64,000 bases of DNA from Auanema rhodensis (Eukaryota > Nematoda > Chromadorea > Rhabditida > Rhabditidae): positions 2,542,001-2,606,000 of the forward strand of contig OZ059895.1 of assembly GCA_964057225.1 (NCBI GenBank), in the 5' to 3' direction. Made by a program: the position numbers and the translations under genes. The stretch's first letter is position 1, and each line of letters opens with the position of its first letter. Below, in pieces: positions 48,433-61,900 of this stretch. The notes under the pieces were generated by a model that was not told the DNA's origin, did not search any database, and was given only the letters and a program-made list of their open reading frames with translations.

Positions 48433-51400
48433 TTGTCAAAATGTTTTTGGAAGCAATGTTGAGTGTACATGGAAACTCAACATACACTTATGCATCATTT
48501 TTCGAACAATCATAACTAATTTTTGTATTAAGCGTTTCTCAATGTAGTATAGTGCATTCAATGCGGATTTTTAAGCTGGGTCGATCTGTGTTATCAGATT
48601 TGCGCTAGCTTAAAAATGCACCGAGATATCAACTGATATAAGTTCACACTTATATCCTCGATTTTCACCCTGAAGAATTAATTTTTTCGTTGAATAACAT
48701 TGTCCATCGTCTTCGCCTTGAAAAAAGGAATCTAAAAACATCTACTTTTTGCTAAATTATTTTGAAATTTTTCGAAAAAATTTTTGTCAAAATGTTTTTG
48801 GAAGCAATGTTGAGTGTACATGGAAACTCAACATACACTTATGCATCATTTTTCAAACAATCATAACTAATTTTTGTATTAAGCATTTCTCAATGTAGTA
48901 TAGTGCATTCGATGCGGATTTTTAAGCTGCGTCGATCTGTGTTATCAGATTTGCGCTAGCTTAAAAATGCACCGAGATATCAACTGATATAAGTTCACAC
49001 TTATGTCCTCGATTTTCACCATGAAGAATTAATTTTTTCGTTGAATAACATTGTCCATCGTCTTTGCCTTGAAAAATGGAATCTAAAAACATCTACTTTT
49101 TGCTAAATTATTTTGAAATTTTTCGAAAAAATTTTTGTCAAAATGTTTTTGGAAGCAATGTTGAGTGTACATGGAAACTCAACATACACTTATGCATCAT
49201 TTTTCGAACAATCATAACTAATTTTTGTATTAAGCGTTTCTCAATGTAATATAGTGCATTCAATGCGGATTTTTAAGCTGGGTCGATCTGTGTTATCAGA
49301 TTTGCGCTAGCTTAAAAATGCACCGAGATATCAACTGATATAAGTTCACACTTATATCCTCGATTTTCACCCTGAAGAATTAATTTTTTCGTTGAATAAC
49401 ATTGTCCATCGTCTTCGCCTTGAAAAAAAGAATCTAAAAACATCTACTTTTTGCTAAATTATTTTGAAATTTTTCGAAAAAATTTTTGTCAAAATGTTTT
49501 TGGAAGCAATGTTGAGTGTACATGGAAACTCAACATACACTAATGCATCATTTTTCAAACGATCATAACTAATTTTTGTATTAAGCGTTTCTCAATGTAG
49601 TATAGTGCATTCGATGCGGATTTTTAAGCTGCGTCGATTTGTGTTATCAGATTTGCGCTAGCTTAAAAATGCACCGAGATATCAACTGATATAAGTTCAC
49701 ACTTATATCCTCGATTTTCATCCTGAAGAATTAATTTTTTCGTTGAATAACATTGTCCATCGTCTTCGCCTTGAAAAAAGGAATCTAAAAACATCTACTT
49801 TTTGCTAAATTATTTTGAAATTTTTCGAAAAAATTTTTGTCAAAATGTTTTTGGAAGCATTGTTGAGTGTACATGGAAACTCAACATACACTAATGCATC
49901 ATTTTTCAAACGATCATAACTAATTTTTGTATTGAGTGTTTCTCAATGTAGTATAGTGCATTCGATGCGGATTTTTAAGCTGGGTCGATCTGTGTTATCA
50001 GATTTGCGCTAGCTTAAAAATGCACCGAGATATCAACTGATATAAGTTCACACTTATATCCTCGATTTTCACCCTGAAGAATTAATTTTTTCGTTGAATA
50101 ACATTGTCCATCGTTTTCGCCTTGAAAAAAAGAATCTAAAAACATCTACTTTTTGCTAAATTATTTTGAAATTTTTCGAAAAAATTTTTGTCAAAATGTT
50201 TTTGGAAGCAATGTTGAGTGTACATGGAAACTCAACATACACTTATGCATCATTTTTCAAACAATCATAACTAATTTTTGTATTGAGTGTTTCTCAATGT
50301 AGTATAGTGCATTCGATGCGGATTTTTAAGCTGCGTCGATTTGTGTTATCAGATTTGCGCTAGCTTAAAAATGCACCGAGATATCAACTGATATAAGTTC
50401 ACACTTATATCCTCGATTTTCATCCTGAAGAATTAATTTTTTCGTTGAATAACATTGTCCATCGTCTTCGCCTTGAAAAAAGGAATCTAAAAACATCTAC
50501 TTTTTGCTAAATTATTTTGAAATTTTTCGAAAAAATTTTTGTCAAAATGTTTTTGGAAGCAATGTTGAGTGTACATGGAAACTCAACATACACTAATGCA
50601 TCATTTTTCAAACGATCATAACTAATTTTTGTATTGAGTGTTTCTCAATGTAGTATAGTGCATTCGATGCGGATTTTTAAGCTGGGTCGATCTGTGTTAT
50701 CAGATTTGCGCTAGCTTAAAAATGCACCGAGATATCAACTGATATAAGTTCACACTTATATCCTCGATTTTCACCCTGAAGAATTAATTTTTTCGTTGAA
50801 TAACATTGTCCATCGTTTTCGCCTTGAAAAAAAGAATCTAAAAACATCTACTTTTTGCTAAATTATTTTGAAATTTTTCGAAAAAATTTTTGTCAAAATG
50901 TTTTTGGAAGCAATGTTGAGTGTACATGGAAACTCAACATACACTTATGCATCATTTTTCAAACAATCATAACTAATTTTTGTATTAAGCATTTCTCAAT
51001 GTAGTATAGTGCATTCGATGCGGATTTTTAAGCTGCGTCGATCTGTGTTATCAGATTTGCGCTAGCTTAAAAATGCACCGAGATATCAACTGATATAAGT
51101 TCACACTTATATCCTCGATTTTCACCATGAAGAATTAATTTTTTCGTTGAATAACATTGTCCATCGTCTTTGCCTTGAAAAATGGAATCTAAAAACATCT
51201 ACTTTTTGCTAAATTATTTTGAAATTTTTCGAAAAAAGTTTTGTCAAAATGTTTTTGGAAGCAATGTTGAGTGTACATGGAAACTCAACATACACTTATG
51301 CATCATTTTTCGAACAATCATAACTAATTTTTGTATTAAGCGTTGCTCAATGTAGTATAGTGCATTCGATGCGGATTTTTAAGCTGGGTCGATCTGTGTT

Positions 51401-51591
51401 ATCAGATTTGCGCTAGCTTAAAAATGCACCGAGATATCAACTGATATAAGTTCACACTTATATCCTCGATTTTCACCCTGAAGAATTAATTTTTTCGTTG
51501 AATAACATTGTCCATCGTCTTCGCCTTGAAAAAAAGAATCTAAAAACATCTACTTTTTGCTAAATTATTTTGAAATTTTTCGAAAAAATTT
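48433..51591. repeat. Nine monomers partly copied from 41-44 kb (21-monomer shift)
   Basis: The units at 48433, 48784 and 49135 match 41062, 41413 and 41764 at a shift of 7371 bp (21 x 351); the rare TATGTCCTCG lies at 41631 and 49002. The units at 50539 and 50890 (GTATTGAGTG with CGTTTTCGCC, then GCATTTC with AAAAGTTTTG) match 43168 and 43519 at the same shift. The intervening monomers do not match position by position; 50188 combines CTTATG and CAAACAATC with GTATTGAGTG and CATCCTG and is probably a mosaic. A private GAAGCATTG lies near 49854. Confidence 0.75.
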
Positions 51592-54048
51592 TTGTCAAAA
51601 TGTTTTTGGAAGCAATGTTGAGTGTACATGGAAACTCAACATACACTAATGCATCATTTTTCAAACGATCATAACTAATTTTTGTAATAAGCGTTTCTCA
51701 ATGTAGTATAGTGCATTCGATGCGGATTTTTAAGCTGGGTCGATCTGTGTTATCAGATTTGCGCTAGCTTAAAAATGCACCGAGATATCAACTGATATAA
51801 GTTCACACTTATATCCTCGATTTTCACCCTGAAGAATTAATTTTTTCGTTGAATAACATTGTCCATCGTCTTTGCCTTGAAAAAAGGAATCTAAAAACAT
51901 CTACTTTTTGCTAAATTATTTTGAAATTTTTCGAAAAAATTTTTGTCAAAATGTTTTTGGAAGCAATGTTGAGTGTACATGGAAACTCAACATACACTTA
52001 TGCATCATTTTTCAAACAATCATAACTAATTTTTGTATTAAGCATTTCTCAATGTAGTATAGTGCATTCGATGCGGATTTTTAAGCTGCGTCGATCTGTG
52101 TTATCAGATTTGCGCTAGCTTAAAAATGCACCGAGATATCAACTGATATAAGTTCACACTTATATCCTCGATTTTCACCATGAAGAATTAATTTTTTCGT
52201 TGAATAACATTGTCCATCGTCTTTGCCTTGAAAAATGGAATCTAAAAACATCTACTTTTTGCTAAATTATTTTGAAATTTTTCGAAAAAATTTTTGTCAA
52301 AATGTTTTTGGAAGCAATGTTGAGTGTACATGGAAACTCAACATACACTTATGCATCATTTTTCGAACAATCATAACTAATTTTTGTATTAAGCGTTGCT
52401 CAATGTAGTATAGTGCATTCGATGCGGATTTTTAAGCTGGGTCGATCTGTGTTATCAGATTTGCGCTAGCTTAAAAATGCACCGAGATATCAACTGATAT
52501 AAGTTCACACTTATATCCTCGATTTTCACCCTGAAGAATTAATTTTTTCGTTGAATAACATTGTCCATCGTCTTCGCCTTGAAAAAAAGAATCTAAAAAC
52601 ATCTACTTTTTGCTAAATTATTTTGAAATTTTTCGAAAAAATTTTTGTCAAAATGTTTTTGGAAGCAATGTTGAGTGTACATGGAAACTCAACATACACT
52701 TATGCATCATTTTTCAAACAATCATAACTAATTTTTGTATTAAGCATTTCTCAATGTAGTATAGTGCATTCGATGCGGATTTTTAAGCTGCGTCGATCTG
52801 TGTTATCAGATTTGCGCTAGCTTAAAAATGCACCGAGATATCAACTGATATAAGTTCACACTTATATCCTCGATTTTCACCATGAAGAATTAATTTTTTC
52901 GTTGAATAACATTGTCCATCGTCTTTGCCTTGAAAAATGGAATCTAAAAACATCTACTTTTTGCTAAATTATTTTGAAATTTTTCGAAAAAATTTTTGTC
53001 AAAATGTTTTTGGAAGCAATGTTGAGTGTACATGGAAACTCAACATACACTTATGCATCATTTTTCGAACAATCATAACTAATTTCTGTATTAAGCGTTG
53101 CTCAATGTAGTATAGTGCATTCGATGCGGATTTTTAAGCTGGGTCGATCTGTGTTATCAGATTTGCGCTAGCTTAAAAATGCACCGAGATATCAACTGAT
53201 ATAAGTTCACACTTATATCCTCGATTTTCACCCTGAAGAATTAATTTTTTCGTTGAATAACATTGTCCATCGTCTTCGCCTTGAAAAAAAGAATCTAAAA
53301 ACATCTACTTTTTGCTAAATTATTTTGAAATTTTTCGAAAAAATTTTTGTCAAAATGTTTTTGGAAGCAATGTTGAGTGTACATGGAAACTCAACATACA
53401 CTAATGCATCATTTTTCAAACGATCATAACTAATTTTTGTATTAAGCGTTTCTCAATGTAGTATAGTGCATTCGATGCGGATTTTTAAGCTGCGTCGATT
53501 TGTGTTATCAGATTTGCGCTAGCTTAAAAATGCACCGAGATATCAACTGATATAAGTTCACACTTATATCCTCGATTTTCACCCTGAAGAATTAATTTTT
53601 TCGTTGAATAACATTGTCCATCGTCTTCGCCTTGAAAAAAGGAATCTAAAAACATCTACTTTTTGCTAAATTATTTTGAAATTTTTCGAAACAATTTTTG
53701 TCAAAATGTTTTTGGAAGCAATGTTGAGTGTACATGGAAACTCAACATACACTTATGCATCATTTTTCGAACAATCATAACTAATTTTTGTATTAAGCGT
53801 TTCTTAATGTAGTATAGTGCATTCGATGCGGATTTTTAAGCTGGGTCGATCTGTGTTATCAGATTTGCGCTAGCTTAAAAATGCACCGAGATATCAACTG
53901 ATATAAGTTCACACTTATATCCTCGATTTTCACCCTGAAGAATTAATTTTTTCGTTGAATAACATTGTCCATCGTCTTCGCCTTGAAAAAAAGAATCTAA
54001 AAACATCTACTTTTTGCTAAATTATTTTGAAATTTTTCGAAACAATTT
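51592..54048. repeat. 7-monomer segment duplicated 4914 bp downstream (copy 1)
   Basis: In order: GTAATAAGCG; GCATTTC/CCATG; GTTGCTC; GCATTTC/CCATG; GTTGCTC with the rare AATTTCTGTA (53081); GCG ending GAAACAATT; GTTTCTTAATG. The same series occupies 56506-58962 at a shift of 14 monomers. Within the segment the GCATTTC plus GTTGCTC pair is itself repeated (51943-52644 and 52645-53346). Confidence 0.85.
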
Positions 54049-56505
54049 TTGTCAAAATGTTTTTGGAAGCAATGTTGAGTGTACATGGAAACTCAACATA
54101 CACTAATGCATCATTTTTCAAACGATCATAACTAATTTTTGTATCAAGCGTTACTCAATGTAGTATAGTGCATTCGATGCGGATTTTTAAGCTGCGTCGA
54201 TTTGTGTTATCAGATTTGCGCTAGCATGAAAATGCACCGAGATATCAACTGATATAAGTTCACACTTATATCCTCGATTTTCACCCTGAAGAATTAATTT
54301 TTTCGTTGAATAACATTGTCCATCGTCTTCGCCTTGAAAAAAGGAATCTAAAAACATCTACTTTTTGCTAAATTATTTTGAAATTTTTCGAAAAAATTTT
54401 TGTCAAAATGTTTTTGGAAGCAATGTTGAGTGTACATGGAAACTCAACGTACACTTATGCATCATTTTTCGAACAATCATAACTAATTTTTGTATTAAGC
54501 GTTGCTCAATGTAGTATAGTGCATTCGATGCGGATTTTTAAGCTGGGTCGATCTGTGTTATCAGATTTGCGCTAGCTTAAAAATGCACCGAGATATCAAC
54601 TGATATAAGTTCACACTTATATCCTCGATTTTCACCCTGAAGAATTAATTTTTTCGTTGAATAACATTGTCCATCGTCTTCGCCTTGAAAAAAAGAATCT
54701 AAAAACATCTACTTTTTGCTAAATTATTTTGAAATTTTTCGAAAAAATTTTTGTCAAAATGTTTTTGGAAGCAATGTTAAGTGTACATGGAAACTCAACA
54801 TACACTAATGCATCATTTTTCAAACGATCATAACTAATTTTTGTATTAAGCGTTTCTCAATGTAGTATAGTGCATTCGATGCGGATTTTTAAGCTGCGTC
54901 GATTTGTGTTATCAGATTTGCGCTAGCTTAAAAATGCACCGAGATATCAACTGATATAAGTTCAAACTTATATCCTCGATTTTCACCCTGAAGAATTAAT
55001 TTTTTCGTTGAATAACATTGTCCATCGTCTTTGCCTTGAAAAAAGGAATCTAAAAACATCTACTTTTTGCTAAATTATTTTGAAATTTTTCGAAAAAATT
55101 TTTGTCAAAATGTTTTTGGAAGCAATGTTGAGTGTACATGGAAACTCAACATACACTAATGCATCATTTTTCAAACGATCATAACTAATTTTTGTATTAA
55201 GCGTTTCTCAATGTAGTATAGTGCATTCGATGCGGATTTTTAAGCTGCGTCGATTTGTCTTATCAGATTTGCGCTAGCTTAAAAATGCACCGAGATATCA
55301 ACTGATATAAGTTCACACTTATATCCTCGATTTTCACCCTGAAGAATTAATTTTTTTGTTGAATAACATTGTCCATCGTCTTCGCCTTGAAAAAAGGAAT
55401 CTAAAAACATCTACTTTTTGCTAAATTATTTTGAAATTTTTCGAAACAATTTTTGTCAAAATGTTTTTGGAAGCAATGTTGAGTGTACATGGAAACTCAA
55501 CATACACTAATGCATCATTTTTCAAACGATCATAACTAATTTTTGTATCAAGCGTTACTCAATGTAGTATAGTGCATTCGATGCGGATTTTTAAGCTGCG
55601 TCGATTTGTGTTATCAGATTTGCGCTAGCTTGAAAATGCACCGAGATATCAACTGATATAAGTTCACACTTATATCCTCGATTTTCACCCTGAAGAATTA
55701 ATTTTTTCGTTGAATAACATTGTCCATCGTCTTCGCCTTGAAAAAAGGAATCTAAAAACATCTACTTTTTGCTAAATTATTTTGAAATTTTTCGAAAAAA
55801 TTTTTGTCAAAATGTTTTTGGAAGCAATGTTGAGTGTACATGGAAACTCAACGTACACTTATGCATCATTTTTCGAACAATCATAACTAATTTTTGTATT
55901 AAGCGTTGCTCAATGTAGTATAGTGCATTCGATGCGGATTTTTAAGCTGGGTCGATCTGTGTTATCAGATTTGCGCTAGCTTAAAAATGCACCGAGATAT
56001 CAACTGATATAAGTTCACACTTATATCCTCGATTTTCACCCTGAAGAATTAATTTTTTCGTTGAATAACATTGTCCATCGTCTTTGCCTTGAAAAAAGGA
56101 ATCTAAAAACATCTACTTTTTGCTAAATTATTTTGAAATTTTTCGAAAAAATTTTTGTCAAAATGTTTTTGGAAGCAATGTTGAGTGTACATGGAAACTC
56201 AACATACACTAATGCATCATTTTTCAAACGATCATAACTAATTTTTGTATTAAGCGTTTCTCAATGTAGTATAGTGCATTCGATGCGGATTTTTAAGCTG
56301 GGTCGATCTGTGTTATCAGATTTGCGCTAGCTTAAAAATGCACCGAGATATCAACTGATATAAGTTCACACTTATATCCTCGATTTTCACCCTGAAGAAT
56401 TAATTTTTTCGTTGAATAACATTGTCCATCGTCTTCGCCTTGAAAAAAAGAATCTAAAAACATCTACTTTTTGCTAAATTATTTTGAAATTTTTCGAAAA
56501 AATTT
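54049..56505. repeat. Seven monomers with GTATCAAGCGTTACTC and CAACGTACAC types
   Basis: A GTATCAAGCGTTACTC monomer followed by one with CAACGTACAC and GTTGCTC occurs at 54049/54400 and 55453/55804 (shift 1404 bp). The first has CTAGCATGAAAATG, the second CTAGCTTGAAAATG. The intervening unit at 54751 has private ATGTTAAG and TTCAAACTT. The four units 54751-56154 are related to 59314-60717 at a shift of 13 monomers (4563 bp; TTCAAAC at 54961 and 59524). Confidence 0.8.
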
Positions 56506-58962
56506 TTGTCAAAATGTTTTTGGAAGCAATGTTGAGTGTACATGGAAACTCAACATACACTAATGCATCATTTTTCAAACGATCATAACTAATTTTTGTA
56601 ATAAGCGTTTCTCAATGTAGTATAGTGCATTCGATGCGGATTTTTAAGCTGGGTCGATCTGTGTTATCAGATTTGCGCTAGCTTAAAAATGCACCGAGAT
56701 ATCAACTGATATAAGTTCACACTTATATCCTCGATTTTCACCCTGAAGAATTAATTTTTTCGTTGAATAACATTGTCCATCGTCTTCGCCTTGAAAAAAG
56801 GAATCTAAAAACATCTACTTTTTGCTAAATTATTTTGAAATTTTTCGAAAAAATTTTTGTCAAAATGTTTTTGGAAGCAATGTTGAGTGTACATGGAAAC
56901 TCAACATACACTTATGCATCATTTTTCAAACAATCATAACTAATTTTTGTATTAAGCATTTCTCAATGTAGTATAGTGCATTCGATGCGGATTTTTAAGC
57001 TGCGTCGATCTGTGTTATCAGATTTGCGCTAGCTTGAAAATGCACCGAGATATCAACTGATATAAGTTCACACTTATATCCTCGATTTTCACCATGAAGA
57101 ATTAATTTTTTCGTTGAATAACATTGTCCATCGTCTTTGCCTTGAAAAATGGAATCTAAAAACATCTACTTTTTGCTAAATTATTTTGAAATTTTTCGAA
57201 AAAATTTTTGTCAAAATGTTTTTGGAAGCAATGTTGAGTGTACATGGAAACTCAACATACACTTATGCATCATTTTTCGAACAATCATAACTAATTTTTG
57301 TATTAAGCGTTGCTCAATGTAGTATAGTGCATTCGATGCGGATTTTTAAGCTGGGTCGATCTGTGTTATCAGATTTGCGCTAGCTTAAAAATGCACCGAG
57401 ATATCAACTGATATAAGTTCACACTTATATCCTCGATTTTCACCCTGAAGAATTAATTTTTTCGTTGAATAACATTGTCCATCGTCTTCGCCTTGAAAAA
57501 AAGAATCTAAAAACATCTACTTTTTGCTAAATTATTTTGAAATTTTTCGAAAAAATTTTTGTCAAAATGTTTTTGGAAGCAATGTTGAGTGTACATGGAA
57601 ACTCAACATACACTTATGCATCATTTTTCAAACAATCATAACTAATTTTTGTATTAAGCATTTCTCAATGTAGTATAGTGCATTCGATGCGGATTTTTAA
57701 GCTGCGTCGATCTGTGTTATCAGATTTGCGCTAGCTTAAAAATGCACCGAGATATCAACTGATATAAGTTCACACTTATATCCTCGATTTTCACCATGAA
57801 GAATTAATTTTTTCGTTGAATAACATTGTCCATCGTCTTTGCCTTGAAAAATGGAATCTAAAAACATCTACTTTTTGCTAAATTATTTTGAAATTTTTCG
57901 AAAAAATTTTTGTCAAAATGTTTTTGGAAGCAATGTTGAGTGTACATGGAAACTCAACATACACTTATGCATCATTTTTCGAACAATCATAACTAATTTC
58001 TGTATTAAGCGTTGCTCAATGTAGTATAGTGCATTCGATGCGGATTTTTAAGCTGGGTCGATCTGTGTTATCAGATTTGCGCTAGCTTAAAAATGCACCG
58101 AGATATCAACTGATATAAGTTCACACTTATATCCTCGATTTTCACCCTGAAGAATTAATTTTTTCGTTGAATAACATTGTCCATCGTCTTCGCCTTGAAA
58201 AAAAGAATCTAAAAACATCTATTTTTTGCTAAATTATTTTGAAATTTTTCGAAAAAATTTTTGTCAAAATGTTTTTGGAAGCAATGTTGAGTGTACATGG
58301 AAACTCAACATACACTAATGCATCATTTTTCAAACGATCATAACTAATTTTTGTATTAAGCGTTTCTCAATGTAGTATAGTGCATTCGATGCGGATTTTT
58401 AAGCTGCGTCGATTTGTGTTATCAGATTTGCGCTAGCTTAAAAATGCACCGAGATATCAACTGATATAAGTTCACACTTATATCCTCGATTTTCACCCTG
58501 AAGAATTAATTTTTTCGTTGAATAACATTGTCCATCGTCTTCGCCTTGAAAAAAGGAATCTAAAAACATCTACTTTTTGCTAAATTATTTTGAAATTTTT
58601 CGAAACAATTTTTGTCAAAATGTTTTTGGAAGCAATGTTGAGTGTACATGGAAACTCAACATACACTTATGCATCATTTTTCGAACAATCATAACTAATT
58701 TTTGTATTAAGCGTTTCTTAATGTAGTATAGTGCATTCGATGCGGATTTTTAAGCTGGGTCGATCTGTGTTATCAGATTTGCGCTAGCTTAAAAATGCAC
58801 CGAGATATCAACTGATATAAGTTCACACTTATATCCTCGATTTTCACCCTGAAGAATTAATTTTTTCGTTGAATAACATTGTCCATCGTCTTCGCCTTGA
58901 AAAAAAGAATCTAAAAACATCTACTTTTTGCTAAATTATTTTGAAATTTTTCGAAAAAATTT
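56506..58962. repeat. 7-monomer segment (copy 2 of 51592-54048)
   Basis: AATTTCTGTA recurs at 57995, exactly 4914 bp after 53081, and the monomer order matches throughout. Private differences from copy 1 are CTAGCTTGAAAATG in the unit at 56857, CATCTATTTTTTG near 58215, and absence of the GAAACAATT ending in the last unit. Confidence 0.85.
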
Positions 58963-61900
58963 TTGTCAAAATGTTTTTGGAAGCAATGTTGAGTGTACAT
59001 GGAAACTCAACATACACTAATGCATCATTTTTCAAACGATCATAACTAATTTTTGTATTAAGCGTTTCTCAATGTAGTATAGTGCATTCGATGCGGATTT
59101 TTAAGCTGCGTCGATTTGTCTTATCAGATTTGCGCTAGCTTAAAAATGCACCGAGATATCAACTGATATAAGTTCACACTTATATCCTCGATTTTCACCC
59201 TGAAGAATTAATTTTTTTGTTGAATAACATTGTCCATCGTCTTCGCCTTGAAAAAAGGAATCTAAAAACATCTACTTTTTGCTAAATTATTTTGAAATTT
59301 TTCGAAACAATTTTTGTCAAAATGTTTTTGGAAGCAATGTTGAGTGTACATGGAAACTCAACATACACTAATGCATCATTTTTCAAACGATCATAACTAA
59401 TTTTTGTATTAAGCGTTTCTCAATGTAGTATAGTGCATTCGATGCGGATTTTTAAGCTGCGTCGATTTGTGTTATCAGATTTGCGCTAGCTTAAAAATGC
59501 ACCGAGATATCAACTGATATAAGTTCAAACATATATCCTCGATTTTCACCCTGAAGAATTAATTTTTTCGTTGAATAACATTGTCCATCGTCTTTGCCTT
59601 GAAAAAAGGAATCTAAAAACATCTACTTTTTGCTAAATTATTTTGAAATTTTTCGAAAAAATTTTTGTCAAAATGTTTTTGGAAGCAATGTTGAGTGTAC
59701 ATGGAAACTCAACATACACTAATGCATCATTTTTCAAACGATCATAACTAATTTTTGTATTAAGCGTTTCTCAATGTAGTATAGTGCATTCGATGCGGAT
59801 TTTTAAGCTGCGTCGATTTGTCTTATCAGATTTGCGCTAGCTTAAAAATGCACCGAGATATCAACTGATATAAGTTCACACTTATATCCTCGATTTTCAC
59901 CCTGAAGAATTAATTTTTTTGTTGAATAACATTGTCCATCGTCTTCGCCTTGAAAAAAGGAATCTAAAAACATCTACTTTTTGCTAAATTATTTTGAAAT
60001 TTTTCGAAACAATTTTTGTCAAAATGTTTTTGGAAGCAATGTTGAGTGTACATGGAAACTCAACATACACTAATGCATCATTTTTCAAACGATCATAACT
60101 AATTTTTGTATCAAGCGTTACTCAATGTAGTATAGTGCATTCGATGCGGATTTTTAAGCTGCGTCGATTTGTGTTATCAGATTTGCGCTAGCTTGAAAAT
60201 GCACCGAGATATCAACTGATATAAGTTCACACTTATATCCTCGATTTTCACCCTGAAGAATTAATTTTTTCGTTGAATAACATTGTCCATCGTCTTCGCC
60301 TTGAAAAAAGGAATCTAAAAACATCTACTTTTTGCTAAATTATTTTGAAATTTTTCGAAAAAATTTTTGTCAAAATGTTTTTGGAAGCAATGTTGAGTGT
60401 ACATGGAAACTCAACGTACACTTATGCATCATTTTTCGAACAATCATAACTAATTTTTGTATTAAGCGTTGCTCAATGTAGTATAGTGCATTCGATGCGG
60501 ATTTTTAAGCTGGGTCGATCTGTGTTATCAGATTTGCGCTAGCTTAAAAATGCACCGAGATATCAACTGATATAAGTTCACACTTATATCCTCGATTTTC
60601 ACCCTGAAGAATTAATTTTTTCGTTGAATAACATTGTCCATCGTCTTTGCCTTGAAAAAAGGAATCTAAAAACATCTACTTTTTGCTAAATTATTTTGAA
60701 ATTTTTCGAAAAAATTTTTGTCAAAATGTTTTTGGAAGCAATGTTGAGTGTACATGGAAACTCAACATACACTAATGCATCATTTTTCAAACGATCATAA
60801 CTAATTTTTGTATTAAGCGTTTCTCAATGTAGTATAGTGCATTCGATGCGGATTTTTAAGCTGCGTCGATTTGTCTTATCAGATTTGCGCTAGCTTAAAA
60901 ATGCACCGAGATATCAACTGATATAAGTTCACACTTATATCCTCGATTTTCACCCTGAAGAATTAATTTTTTTGTTGAATAACATTGTCCATCGTCTTCG
61001 CCTTGAAAAAAGGAATCTAAAAACATCTACTTTTTGCTAAATTATTTTGAAATTTTTCGAAACAATTTTTGTCAAAATGTTTTTGGAAGCAATGTTGAGT
61101 GTACATGGAAACTCAACATACACTAATGCATCATTTTTCAAACGATCATAACTAATTTTTGTATCAAGCGTTATTCAATGTAGTATAGTGCATTCGATGC
61201 GGATTTTTAAGCTGCGTCGATTTGTGTTATCAGATTTGCGCTAGCTTGAAAATGCACCGAGATATCAACTGATATAAGTTCACACTTATATCCTCGATTT
61301 TCACCCTGAAGAATTAATTTTTTCGTTGAATAACATTGTCCATCGTCTTCGCCTTGAAAAAAGGAATCTAAAAACATCTACTTTTTGCTAAATTATTTTG
61401 AAATTTTTCGAAAAAATTTTTGTCAAAATGTTTTTGGAAGCAATGTTGAGTGTACATGGAAACTCAACATACACTAATGCATCATTTTTCAAACGATCAT
61501 AACTAATTTTTGTATTAAGCGTTTCTCAATGTAGTATAGTGCATTCGATGCGGATTTTTAAGCTGCGTCGATTTGTGTTATCAGATTTGCGCTAGCTTAA
61601 AAATGCACCGAGATATCAACTGATATAAGTTCACACTTATATCCTCGATTTTCACCCTGAAGAATTAATTTTTTCGTTGAATAACATTGTCCATCGTCTT
61701 CGCCTTGAAAAAAGGAATCTAAAAACATCTACTTTTTGCTAAATTATTTTGAAATTTTTCGAAAAAATTTTTGTCAAAATGTTTTTGGAAGCAATGTTGA
61801 GTGTACATGGAAACTCAACATACACTAATGCATCATTTTTCAAACGATCATAACTAATTTTTGTATTAAGCGTTTCTCAATGTAGTATAGTGCATTCGAT

